This document shows positions 9,373 through 18,135 of a stretch of 64,000 bases of DNA, piece after piece. The position numbers were made by a program, and so were the translations under genes. The notes under the pieces are model-generated. The model worked only from the letters and a program-made list of their open reading frames with translations. It was not told the origin of the DNA and made no database searches. The DNA is taken from NCBI GenBank assembly GCA_963695175.1, contig CAVOGG010000009.1:124001-188000 (forward strand), given 5' to 3'. Source of the stretch: Fodinibacter sp963695175 (GTDB lineage Bacteria; Actinomycetota; Actinomycetes; Actinomycetales; Dermatophilaceae). The stretch's first letter is position 1; each line of letters begins with the position of its first letter.

Positions 9373-9373
9373 G

Positions 9374-10534
9374 GTGCTCCGGCTCCCCGACTTCCCCTGG
9401 GACTCGCTCGCTCCGACCAAGGAGCGGGCGAGTGCGTTTTCGGACCCCGGGCTCGGCGCGGCCGGTGAGGGCCTGGTCGACCTGTCGGTCGGCACGCCGG
9501 TCGACCCGACCCCGGCCGTCGTCCGCGCGGCGCTGACCGAGGCGTCCGACGCCCACGGCTACCCGCTGACCTGGGGCACCGCCGACCTGCGCGAGGCGGT
9601 GGCGACCTGGTTCGCGGACCGACGCGGGGTGCCCGACGTCGACCCCGCGGGAGTGCTGCCGACGATCGGCTCGAAGGAGCTGGTCGCCTGGCTGCCCCTG
9701 CTCCTGGGTCTCGGCCCGGGCGACGTCGTGGCGTTCCCGCGGGTGGCCTACCCGACCTACGACGTCGGGGCACGGCTGGCGGGGGCCACCCCGGTGGCTG
9801 TCGACGCGATCACCGCGCTCGGCCCACTCACCACGGCGACGACGCCGAAACTGTTGTGGCTCAACACTCCCGGCAACCCCACCGGCAAGGTGCTCGGCAT
9901 CGAGCACCTTGCGAAGGTCGTGGCCTGGGCGCGCCAGCACGGTGTCGTCGTCGCGTCCGACGAGTGCTACGCCGAGCTCGACTGGCGCCCTCGCGCTGCC
10001 GGGTCGAGCGAGCCGCCGACGACCCCCTCGATCCTCGACCCGCGGGTCACCGGTGGTTCGCACGAGGGCCTGCTGTGCGTCTACTCCCTGTCGAAGCAGT
10101 CGAACCTGGCGGGGTACCGCGGGGCGTTCGTCGCGGGTGACCCGGCCCTGGTCGGCCGGCTGCTCGAGGTGCGCAAGCACGCCGGGATGATGGTGCCGTG
10201 GCCGGTCCAGCGCGCCGTGCTCGCCGCCCTCACCGATGCCGACCACGTCGTCGCGCAGAAGGCGCGGTACGCCGCTCGCCGGGCCGCGCTGCTGCCCGCG
10301 GTCGAGGCGTTCGGGCTGCGCGTCGACGACTCCGAGGCCGGTCTCTACCTGTGGGCGACCGCCGGGGAGGACGGCCGGGCGACGATCGAGCGGCTGGCGA
10401 GCCACGGCATCCTCGCGGCGCCAGGCGACTTCTACGGGCCCGCCGGGCGACAGCACGTGCGGATCGCGCTGACCGCGACCGACGAGCGCGTCGGGGCCGC
10501 CGTTCGGCGCCTCGGCCGGTCCCGCGAGGTCTAG
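9374..10534 (+). CDS. dapC: Succinyldiaminopimelate transaminase DapC
   Basis: 386 residues, a fold-type I PLP aminotransferase of the actinobacterial DapC type, transferring the amino group of glutamate to N-succinyl-2-amino-6-ketopimelate in lysine/meso-DAP synthesis. Visible: LSVGTPVDPTP at the N-terminus, NTPGNPTG, DECYAEL and the PLP lysine in SLSKQSN (Lys241). GTG start immediately after the fdxA stop; fdxA-dapC adjacency is conserved in actinobacteria. With dapD and dapE 4-6 kb away, the succinylase branch is well represented here. Confidence 0.95.
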   Translation: MLRLPDFPWDSLAPTKERASAFSDPGLGAAGEGLVDLSVGTPVDPTPAVVRAALTEASDAHGYPLTWGTADLREAVATWFADRRGVPDVDPAGVLPTIGSKELVAWLPLLLGLGPGDVVAFPRVAYPTYDVGARLAGATPVAVDAITALGPLTTATTPKLLWLNTPGNPTGKVLGIEHLAKVVAWARQHGVVVASDECYAELDWRPRAAGSSEPPTTPSILDPRVTGGSHEGLLCVYSLSKQSNLAGYRGAFVAGDPALVGRLLEVRKHAGMMVPWPVQRAVLAALTDADHVVAQKARYAARRAALLPAVEAFGLRVDDSEAGLYLWATAGEDGRATIERLASHGILAAPGDFYGPAGRQHVRIALTATDERVGAAVRRLGRSREV

Positions 10535-10573
10535 GTCACGTTCCTCGCGTTTCAGTGGCCGGATCGCTGGTTG

Positions 10574-10616
10574 TAGGGTCGATTCGATCCGTGCCCGAGC
10601 ATTAAGGACCCCTGAC
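10574..10616 (+). promoter_or_regulatory. gltA -10 box, leader and ribosome-binding site
   Basis: TAGGGT at 10574-10579 is a plausible -10 box. It is followed by a leader of about 30 bases and AAGGA (10604-10608) eight bases ahead of the gltA ATG. Unlike many genes here, gltA therefore has a normal leadered start. Confidence 0.4.
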
Positions 10617-11903
<1,287 letters not shown>

Positions 11904-11904
11904 G

Positions 11905-13212
11905 TCAACCGGCGGTCGCGTCGGCACCGGCCGTGGTGGTGGGGGCCGGCGACGTGGTCGCAGGTTCGGGCGTCGCTGGGGGTGTGGACCCGACCGGTGC
12001 GGGTGTGGGTGCAGGGGTCGGTGCGGGCTCGGGCGGTGTGGGAGTCGGCCTGGGCCCGGTCGGCGCAGCCGGGACGGCCTTGGCCTGGGCCTTCTTTGCC
12101 TCGGCCGCAGCCGCGTCCTTCGCGTCCTTCGCCTTCTGGGCCTGCTGGTCGCGCTTCGCCTGCTCTGCCTCGAGCGCGGCCTGGGCCCGTTGGGCGGCCT
12201 CGATGTCGGGGTGCGGCACCGGGGTGATGAGCAGGTCGGGCACCCCGGCGGTGCGGGCCCTGGTGAACACCCCGAAGAACGACGCGGCCAGCCGGTCCCG
12301 GCCCGGGCAGAGCACGTTGCCGTCCAGTGGGCCGGTCAGCCACTGGGTGATCAGCACCGGCCCGCTGGTGAACGGGCGGGCGCAGGCCTGCCTGGCGGTC
12401 TCGACGCCGGCCAGGCCGACCGCGGGCCACTGCGGCAGCCCTGCCTGCCAGCGCCCGACGACCTGGCGCCAGTAGCCGCGCGTGGAGTACACCCCGACCG
12501 CCTTGCCGGCGCGGCGCAGCTCGTCACGCCAGCCGATGAGGACCTGCGTGTTGGCGTCGGTGTCGGTGCCCCACAGGGTGCGTGCGGCGACGTCCTCGAC
12601 GTCGAGCCACCACCCGCGCGCGTCCAGGCCGGCGGCCTCGGCGCCGGCCAGCGCGTGCGCGGCATCGGCGGCACCGGCCGCCCGCAGCAGGCACGAGCGC
12701 TGACCACGGCAGGACCCGGCCCGGTCGGCGGCGGCGAGGTCGGCGGCGGAGGGCGAGCCGGGCACCACGTACGCGTTCACCGCGCTGCGCACCGACCGGG
12801 CCCAGGCCACCTGCTGCTCCAGGCACGGGTTGACGGTCCCCGGCCGCCCGGCGGTGACCTGGACGACGGTGAAGTCGACGTCGATGTCCGGAAGGGAATG
12901 ACCGCACTGCGGCCAACCGATGTCGGTGCCCCAGCGGGCACCCACGACCGGCCCGGCGGGCAGGACGCCCTGGGTGCTCGCCGAGGTCGCGAGCCGGGGG
13001 TCGTGCGCCTCGTCGACCGTCATGGACACGGGGTGAACGGCGGGTGCGGCCACCGGGTGGGTGGTCAGCGGCGCCGCCGGGGCAGACGGCTCGGGCGACA
13101 TGGCGAACCCGGCCAGCGCCAGCACGCCGACCCACGCGCCCACGGTTCTCGGGCGGCGGCGGGCCCGTGGCCGGGCGTGGCGGGGCCGCTGGTGGCGGGC
13201 GACGGCGTTCAC
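11905..13212 (-). CDS. Secreted protein with glycoside-hydrolase-25-like domain and Pro-rich tail
   Basis: About 435 residues. A basic N-terminus and hydrophobic segment lead to a secreted domain (TDIGWPQCG, FTVVQVTAG, WWLDVED, VGVYSTRGYW, ITQW) with the beta/alpha-barrel pattern of DUF1906/GH25-type lysozyme-like proteins. An Ala/Lys/Gln-rich probable coiled coil follows (about 345-385), then a Pro/Thr/Ala tail of about 55 residues. Acidic residues in WWLDVED could be catalytic, but activity is unproven. Start is uncertain: GTG at 13212 is chosen because it gives a clean signal sequence; upstream in-frame starts exist. Confidence 0.75.
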   Translation of the reverse strand: MNAVARHQRPRHARPRARRRPRTVGAWVGVLALAGFAMSPEPSAPAAPLTTHPVAAPAVHPVSMTVDEAHDPRLATSASTQGVLPAGPVVGARWGTDIGWPQCGHSLPDIDVDFTVVQVTAGRPGTVNPCLEQQVAWARSVRSAVNAYVVPGSPSAADLAAADRAGSCRGQRSCLLRAAGAADAAHALAGAEAAGLDARGWWLDVEDVAARTLWGTDTDANTQVLIGWRDELRRAGKAVGVYSTRGYWRQVVGRWQAGLPQWPAVGLAGVETARQACARPFTSGPVLITQWLTGPLDGNVLCPGRDRLAASFFGVFTRARTAGVPDLLITPVPHPDIEAAQRAQAALEAEQAKRDQQAQKAKDAKDAAAAEAKKAQAKAVPAAPTGPRPTPTPPEPAPTPAPTPAPVGSTPPATPEPATTSPAPTTTAGADATAG

Positions 13213-13295
13213 GGCATGGGGCGCTCTCAGGTCGGGGCGGGTGTCCACCGCCACAGTCCGGGCTAGCCCCGGGCGCGTGAGCGCCCGACGGCTCC

Positions 13296-13321
13296 AACCG
13301 CTCGACAACGGCCCCGTTCCC
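13296..13321 (-). promoter_or_regulatory. Possible ECF-sigma promoter for the secreted GH25-like gene
   Basis: On the minus strand GGGAAC (13321-13316) and CGGTT (13300-13296) are separated by 15 bases. This resembles actinobacterial SigE/SigH-type promoters (GGGAAC, about 16 bases, CGTT). The start codon would be about 75 bases downstream. Weak evidence only. Confidence 0.22.
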
Positions 13322-13451
13322 CTACCGTGCGGGTCCTGATCCCCTGACGAGCGCGGCTCCAGCCACATCGACGTCCTGTGGCTGACATCGCGACCCTACG
13401 CCGACGCGGCGGCCCTGTCCGGCGATTCGCAGGTACCGGGGGTCGCACACC

Positions 13452-14345
13452 TCAGGCGAGGTGGATGGTGACCGTGCGGTCGTCGGCGCCGGGCGCGGCA
13501 TCCACGGTCTGCCACTCCAACGCCGAGTCCTGCATGCCGCGGCGCCACTCCCGGTCACCGACGACGACCCGGGTGGCCCCGGTGTCGTTGGCCCGTGCGA
13601 CGGCCCACGAGGCGACCGCCCAGGCCCGGTCGGCGCTGTCGGCCTGGAAGGTCACGGTGTCCTTTCCCTCCTCGGCCGATGCGCCGAAGTCCTTCTCGAC
13701 CAGCGCCGCGACCTCGGCGGGGTCGCCGGGGGTCGCAGGGTCCTCCAGGGCGCACACGATGCCGTTGTGGGTCTGCCCCGACAGCGTCGAGGCGGTCACC
13801 CGCGCCTGGGCCTCGTGCTGGGCGTACGCGTCGCCGGCGGCTGAGCGCTGCACCTTCTGTGCCGCCTGGGCGATGTCCATCGTCTGGTAGCCCTTGATCT
13901 TCTCGAGGGCGTCGTAGAACTTGTTCGTCGAGTACTCGGGGTCGAGGATCTGCTCGGCGGTGCCCCAGCCCTGTGAGGGTCGCTGCTGGAACAGCCCGAG
14001 CGAGTCGCGGTCGCCGAACTTCACGTTGCGCACCTTCGACTCCTGCATCGCGGTCGCGATCGCGATCGTCGCGGCGCGCGGCGGCATCCCGCGCTGCACC
14101 GCGATGGCGGTGATCGCGGCAGCGTTGCTCGCCTGGTCGGGCGCCCAGGAGAACGTCGAGCCGGATGCCGTCACGAGACACTGCTCGCCCGACACCAGGC
14201 CACGCAGGTGCCGTACGCCGAGCACGGCGGCCGTCACGGTCACCGCGAGCACGACGACGACCAGCCCCGCCACGAGTCTGCGGTGGCCAGGTGTTCGAGG
14301 CTGCTCCTCGCTGAGGGTGATGGCGCCCCGAGGCGTGCGCGGCAT
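13452..14345 (-). CDS. Membrane-anchored lysozyme/transglycosylase-like protein
   Basis: 297 residues: a short cytoplasmic tail, one membrane segment (about 25-45), then an extracytoplasmic domain. The stretch ATAMQESKVRN...DSLGLFQQRPSQGWGT has the SLT/lysozyme-fold look, with a candidate catalytic Glu in MQES. The C-terminal ~100 residues form a separate domain of unknown role. Relatives are common next to cell-wall genes in actinobacteria and are sometimes mislabelled as metal transporters; nothing here supports transport. ATG at 14345 gives a sensible membrane topology. Confidence 0.75.
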   Translation of the reverse strand: MPRTPRGAITLSEEQPRTPGHRRLVAGLVVVVLAVTVTAAVLGVRHLRGLVSGEQCLVTASGSTFSWAPDQASNAAAITAIAVQRGMPPRAATIAIATAMQESKVRNVKFGDRDSLGLFQQRPSQGWGTAEQILDPEYSTNKFYDALEKIKGYQTMDIAQAAQKVQRSAAGDAYAQHEAQARVTASTLSGQTHNGIVCALEDPATPGDPAEVAALVEKDFGASAEEGKDTVTFQADSADRAWAVASWAVARANDTGATRVVVGDREWRRGMQDSALEWQTVDAAPGADDRTVTIHLA

Positions 14346-14419
14346 GCGGTGGATGTCCTTCGTCGGTCGTCTGTCATCGGTGGGTCGTTCGACTGTGGCG
14401 TTGGGGCGGTACCTCGCCG

Positions 14420-15352
14420 TCAGTCGTTGGCGTGGAGCGCGGAGTTGAGCACGATGCCGTGCCCGTCGCGCGGGCGTGCCTCGACCGCTCCGGTCACCGA
14501 GTTGCGCAGGAAGAGCAGGTTGCTCTGCCCGGACAGCTCGCGGGCCTTGGTGACCGTGCCGTCGGGCAGGGTCACCTTCGTCCCGGCGGTGACGTAGAGC
14601 CCGGCCTCGACGACGCAGTCGTCGCCGAGGGCGATGCCCAGCCCGGACTCGGCTCCGAGCAGGCAACGCTCGCCGATGCTCACGCGTTCCGTGCCCCCAC
14701 CCGACAGGGTGCCCATCGTCGACGCCCCGCCGCCGATGTCCGAGCCGTCACCGACGACGACGCCCTGGCTGATCCGGCCCTCGACCATCGAGGTGCCGAG
14801 CGTGCCGGCGTTGAAGTTCACGAACCCCTCGTGCATGACCGTGGTGCCGCTGGCGAGGTGCGCACCCAGCCGCACCCGGTCGGCATCCGCGATGCGCACG
14901 CCGGAGGGCACGACGTAGTCGGTCATCCGCGGGAACTTGTCGACGCCGAACACCTGGACGGTGCCGCGTGCCAGCATCCGCACCCGGGTCAGCTCGAAGC
15001 CCTCGACCGCACACGGCCCCTGCGAGGTCCACACGACGTTGGTGAGCACGCCGAACAGGCCGTCGAGCGAGACCGAGTTCGGCACGACGAGCCGGTGCGA
15101 GAGCAGGTGCAGCCGCAGCCAGCCGTCGGCGGCGTCGGCGGGCGGGGTGTCGAGGTCGGCGGTCACGAGGCGCACCTCGCGGGTCACCCGGCGGGCCTCG
15201 TCGCGCCCGGCGAGGGCCTCCAGACCCTCGGGGGCGGCGAGCTCGCCGGCGCCACCGGGCGCGCCGAGCGCCGGCGAGGGGAACCACGCGTCCAGGACGG
15301 TCCCGCCGTCGGTCAGGGTGAGCAGGGCATGGCCCCAGGCGGTGCGCGTCAT
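14420..15352 (-). CDS. dapD: Tetrahydrodipicolinate N-succinyltransferase DapD
   Basis: 310 residues. It transfers succinate from succinyl-CoA to tetrahydrodipicolinate, the step before DapC. The N-terminal domain is of the actinobacterial type. The left-handed beta-helix follows from about residue 150 (SGVRIADADRVRLGAHLASG, GTSMVEGRISQGVVVGDGSD, GLGIALGDDCVVEAG). Divergent from dapE across 44 bases. The ATG is seven bases after a TACGCT -10 box (15365-15360), implying a leaderless transcript. Confidence 0.95.
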   Translation of the reverse strand: MTRTAWGHALLTLTDGGTVLDAWFPSPALGAPGGAGELAAPEGLEALAGRDEARRVTREVRLVTADLDTPPADAADGWLRLHLLSHRLVVPNSVSLDGLFGVLTNVVWTSQGPCAVEGFELTRVRMLARGTVQVFGVDKFPRMTDYVVPSGVRIADADRVRLGAHLASGTTVMHEGFVNFNAGTLGTSMVEGRISQGVVVGDGSDIGGGASTMGTLSGGGTERVSIGERCLLGAESGLGIALGDDCVVEAGLYVTAGTKVTLPDGTVTKARELSGQSNLLFLRNSVTGAVEARPRDGHGIVLNSALHAND

Positions 15353-15358
15353 GCCGAC

Positions 15359-15390
15359 CAGCGTAGAGGGGAGACCCGGTCACTACGCTG
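15359..15390. promoter_or_regulatory. Mirror-image divergent promoters, dapD / dapE
   Basis: An 8-base inverted repeat, CAGCGTAG (15359-15366) and CTACGCTG (15383-15390), contains one TACGCT per strand. Each TACGCT ends exactly seven bases before its own ATG (dapD 15352, dapE 15397), fitting two leaderless promoters. The -35 region of each promoter overlaps the -10 of the other, so the two may compete. The repeat could also serve as an operator. Confidence 0.6.
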
Positions 15391-15396
15391 ACCGGT

Positions 15397-16491
15397 ATGC
15401 CGTCGACGACCACCGCCCTCGACCTCACCACCGACGTCACCTCGCTCACCGCCGCGGTGTGCGACATCGAGTCGGTGAGCCTCGACGAACGCACCCTCGC
15501 GGATGCCGTGGAGGCCGCCGTGCGCGACCTCCCGCACCTCGAGGTCACCCGCGTCGGCAACACCGTGGTCGCCCGCACCGATCTCGGGCGTGACGAGCGC
15601 GTGGTGCTGGCGGGCCACATCGACACCGTTCCACTGACCGCCGACCCGGTGAACCTGCCGACCCGCCGCGTCGACTCCGCCGGGGGAGAGGTGCTGTGGG
15701 GCCGGGGCACCGTCGACATGAAGGGCGGGGTCGCCGTCATGCTGCGGATCGCCCACCAGGTGGCCGAGCCCAGCCGCGACATCACCTTCGTGTTCTACGA
15801 GGCCGAGGAGATCGACTCGCAGTACAACGGGCTGCTCCACGTCGAGCAGCAGCGACCCGACCTGATCGCCGACGCCGACTTCGCCGTGCTCCTCGAGCCC
15901 ACCGACGGGCGGGTCGAGGGGGGCTGCAAGGGCACCTTGCGCGCCGAGGTGACGACCAAGGGCATCGCCTCGCACTCGGCGCGGCCGTGGAAGGGGCACA
16001 ACGCCATCCACGACGCCGCCGACGTGCTCGCCCGGCTGGTCGCCTACGAGCCGGTCACCCGGGTCGTCGACGGGCTCGAGTTCCGGGAGGCGCTCAACGC
16101 CGTGCTCATCGACGGCGGCGTCGCGACCAACGTCATCCCGGACCGCTGCGTGGTCACCGTGAACTACCGCTACGCCCCCTCGCTGTCGGAGTCCGAGGCC
16201 GAGGCGCACGTGCGCCAGGTCTTCTCCGGCCTCCAGGTCGACGTCATCGACAACGCCGGCGGGGCCCGGCCCGGGCTGCACCTGCCCGCGGCCCAGGCCT
16301 TCGTCGAGGCGCTCGGCCTGCCGGTCGAGGCCAAGCAGGGCTGGACCGACGTCGCGCGCTTCTCGGCGATGGGGGTGCCGGCCGTCAACTTCGGTCCCGG
16401 CGACCCGAACCTGGCCCACATGGACGACGAGCAGTGCCCGGTGGAGCAGTACGTCGCCTGCGAGGCCGCCCTGCTCCGCTGGCTGGCCTGA
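15397..16491 (+). CDS. dapE: Succinyl-diaminopimelate desuccinylase DapE
   Basis: 364 residues, an M20 metallopeptidase-fold enzyme that hydrolyses N-succinyl-LL-DAP. Metal-site motifs are present: LAGHIDTVP, WGRGTVDMKGG, FYEAEEID and the C-terminal PGDPNLAHMDDE. The length and the divergent dapD partner support dapE over other M20 peptidases. Leaderless start predicted. It ends 21 bases before a LOG-family gene that has its own promoter. Confidence 0.94.
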   Translation: MPSTTTALDLTTDVTSLTAAVCDIESVSLDERTLADAVEAAVRDLPHLEVTRVGNTVVARTDLGRDERVVLAGHIDTVPLTADPVNLPTRRVDSAGGEVLWGRGTVDMKGGVAVMLRIAHQVAEPSRDITFVFYEAEEIDSQYNGLLHVEQQRPDLIADADFAVLLEPTDGRVEGGCKGTLRAEVTTKGIASHSARPWKGHNAIHDAADVLARLVAYEPVTRVVDGLEFREALNAVLIDGGVATNVIPDRCVVTVNYRYAPSLSESEAEAHVRQVFSGLQVDVIDNAGGARPGLHLPAAQAFVEALGLPVEAKQGWTDVARFSAMGVPAVNFGPGDPNLAHMDDEQCPVEQYVACEAALLRWLA

Positions 16492-16512
16492 CGTCCGTCA
16501 TACAGTGGCGCC

Positions 16513-17343
16513 GTGGATCCCACCTCGAACCCGCCGCGGCCGGCCGACCGTGACTACCACCAGGGCCCCGTCGTCATGCGGGGCTCGAAGGTGCCCGGCT
16601 CGACCACCGACGCACGCCTGCTCGACAGCGGGGGCTCGGCCGACTGGCTGCACACCGACCCGTGGCGGGTCATGCGCATCCAGTCCGAGTTCGTCACCGG
16701 CTTCGGGGCGCTGGCGGAGGTCGGCCCGGCGGTCAGCGTGTTCGGCTCGGCGCGGACCCGCCCCGACCACCCGACGTACCAGCTGGGCGTCCGGGTCGGC
16801 GCCGCACTGGTGGCGGCCGGCTACGCGGTGATCACCGGCGGCGGCCCCGGAGCCATGGAGGCCGCGAACCGCGGTGCCCTCGAAGCCGGTGGCACGTCGG
16901 TCGGGCTCGGCATCGAGCTGCCCTTCGAGGCGGGGCTCAACGAGTTCGTCGACCTCGGGGTCAACTTCCGCTACTTCTTCGCGCGCAAGACGATGTTCGT
17001 CAAGTACGCCCAGGGCTTCGTCGTGCTGCCCGGCGGGTTCGGCACCCTCGACGAGCTGTTCGAGGCGGTGACCCTGGTGCAGACCCAGAAGGTCACCAGC
17101 TTCCCGATCGTGCTGATCGGGTCCGAGTACTGGGGCGGGTTGCTCGACTGGCTGCGGGGCACGGCCGCCGCGGTGGGCACGATCAACCTGCGCGACCTCG
17201 ACCTGCTGACCGTCACCGACGACGTCGACGAGGCCGTCGCGGCGATCGTGGCCGCCGAGACCCCCAGCGGCGGACTCGGCGGCGTGCGACAGCCCCCGAC
17301 CGGCCCCGCCAGCCCCACTCCGGCCGCGACGCGCCCCGAGTAG
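16513..17343 (+). CDS. LOG family protein (TIGR00730 Rossmann fold)
   Basis: 276 residues. The core has the LOG signatures GGGPGAMEAANRGA and PGGFGTLDELFEAVT. Characterised members hydrolyse cytokinin riboside monophosphates or related nucleotide 5'-monophosphates to the base and ribose phosphate; the true substrate here is unknown. There is an N-terminal extension of about 70 residues and a Pro-rich C-terminus. GTG start, six bases after TACAGT (16501-16506), so probably leaderless. Confidence 0.9.
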   Translation: MDPTSNPPRPADRDYHQGPVVMRGSKVPGSTTDARLLDSGGSADWLHTDPWRVMRIQSEFVTGFGALAEVGPAVSVFGSARTRPDHPTYQLGVRVGAALVAAGYAVITGGGPGAMEAANRGALEAGGTSVGLGIELPFEAGLNEFVDLGVNFRYFFARKTMFVKYAQGFVVLPGGFGTLDELFEAVTLVQTQKVTSFPIVLIGSEYWGGLLDWLRGTAAAVGTINLRDLDLLTVTDDVDEAVAAIVAAETPSGGLGGVRQPPTGPASPTPAATRPE

Positions 17344-17372
17344 GCACGGTCGGCCACCGTAGGATCGGGGGC

Positions 17373-17681
17373 GTGGTCCCGGACGTCATCCTCGTGCTCG
17401 TCGCCGTCGCGCTCGTCGCGGCGGTGCTCGGCGTGGCGAGCGGCCGGCTGCCCGCAGACCCCCTCGCCGAGGCCGTCCACTCCACCCCGGACCCGGGCCT
17501 GCCCGAGCTCCCGGAGGCCGTCGACGTGGATGCCGTGCGCTTCGACACCGCGCTGCGCGGCTACCGGATGGGCGACGTCGACGAGCGGCTCGAGGGGCTG
17601 CGAGACGACCTCGCCGAGCGCGAGCGCACCCTGGCCCGGTTGCGCGTGGAGCACCCGGCCGACGATGCCGAGAGCGGGTGA
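17373..17681 (+). CDS. Small membrane protein with DivIVA-like motif
   Basis: 102 residues: one N-terminal membrane segment (about 3-22), an acidic linker, then RGYRMGDVD (Arg62 onward) and a short predicted coiled coil rich in Arg/Glu. The RGYR-x-x-x-VD block is the lipid-binding-type motif of DivIVA/Wag31 domains, but here it follows a membrane helix and the long coiled coil is missing. The same arrangement, with Arg61, begins the gene at 18132. GTG start with TAGGAT (17360-17365) seven bases upstream predicts a leaderless mRNA. Confidence 0.8.
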   Translation: MVPDVILVLVAVALVAAVLGVASGRLPADPLAEAVHSTPDPGLPELPEAVDVDAVRFDTALRGYRMGDVDERLEGLRDDLAERERTLARLRVEHPADDAESG

Positions 17682-17685
17682 GGAC

Positions 17686-18135
17686 GTGGCGTTCACCGTC
17701 AGCCGGCGCACCATCCTCGCGCCGGAGGCCGCCTGGTCGGCGCTGACCGACCTCGCCGAGCACACCCGTCACGTGCCTCTCACCGACCTCGACGTGCCCG
17801 AGGGCGGCCTGACCCTCGGCACCGAGGTCGTCGCCCGCACCCGGCTCGGCCCGCTGACCGCCGCCGACCACATGCTCGTCACCGCCCTGGAGCCCGGGCG
17901 CCGGCTGCGCCTGGTCAAGACCGGCCGGTTCCTGCACGGCTGGGCCGAGATCCGCGTCGACGCCGACCCGGTGGCCCCCACCGGCTCGCTCGTGAGCTGG
18001 ACCGAGGAGCTCTGGCTTCCCGGCCTGCGCCGCCCCACCCGGGCGGTGGGCGACCGGCTCGGCGCCGTGCTCTTCTCGCGGGTCGTCGACGGCCTGCTGG
18101 CCCGGGCGGTCGCGGCTGACCGGAGCGTGCCGTGA
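17686..18135 (+). CDS. SRPBCC (START-like) family protein
   Basis: About 149 residues with the polyketide-cyclase/START-like pattern: TVSRRTILAPEAAWSALTDL at the N-terminus, a central strand region (GTEVVARTRLGPL) and a C-terminal helix (VGDRLGAVLFSRVVDGLLAR). Such proteins bind hydrophobic ligands; none can be named here. GTG at 17686 is four bases after the previous stop; an in-frame ATG at 17665 overlapping that gene is the alternative. Its stop overlaps the start of the next gene. Confidence 0.8.
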   Translation: MAFTVSRRTILAPEAAWSALTDLAEHTRHVPLTDLDVPEGGLTLGTEVVARTRLGPLTAADHMLVTALEPGRRLRLVKTGRFLHGWAEIRVDADPVAPTGSLVSWTEELWLPGLRRPTRAVGDRLGAVLFSRVVDGLLARAVAADRSVP

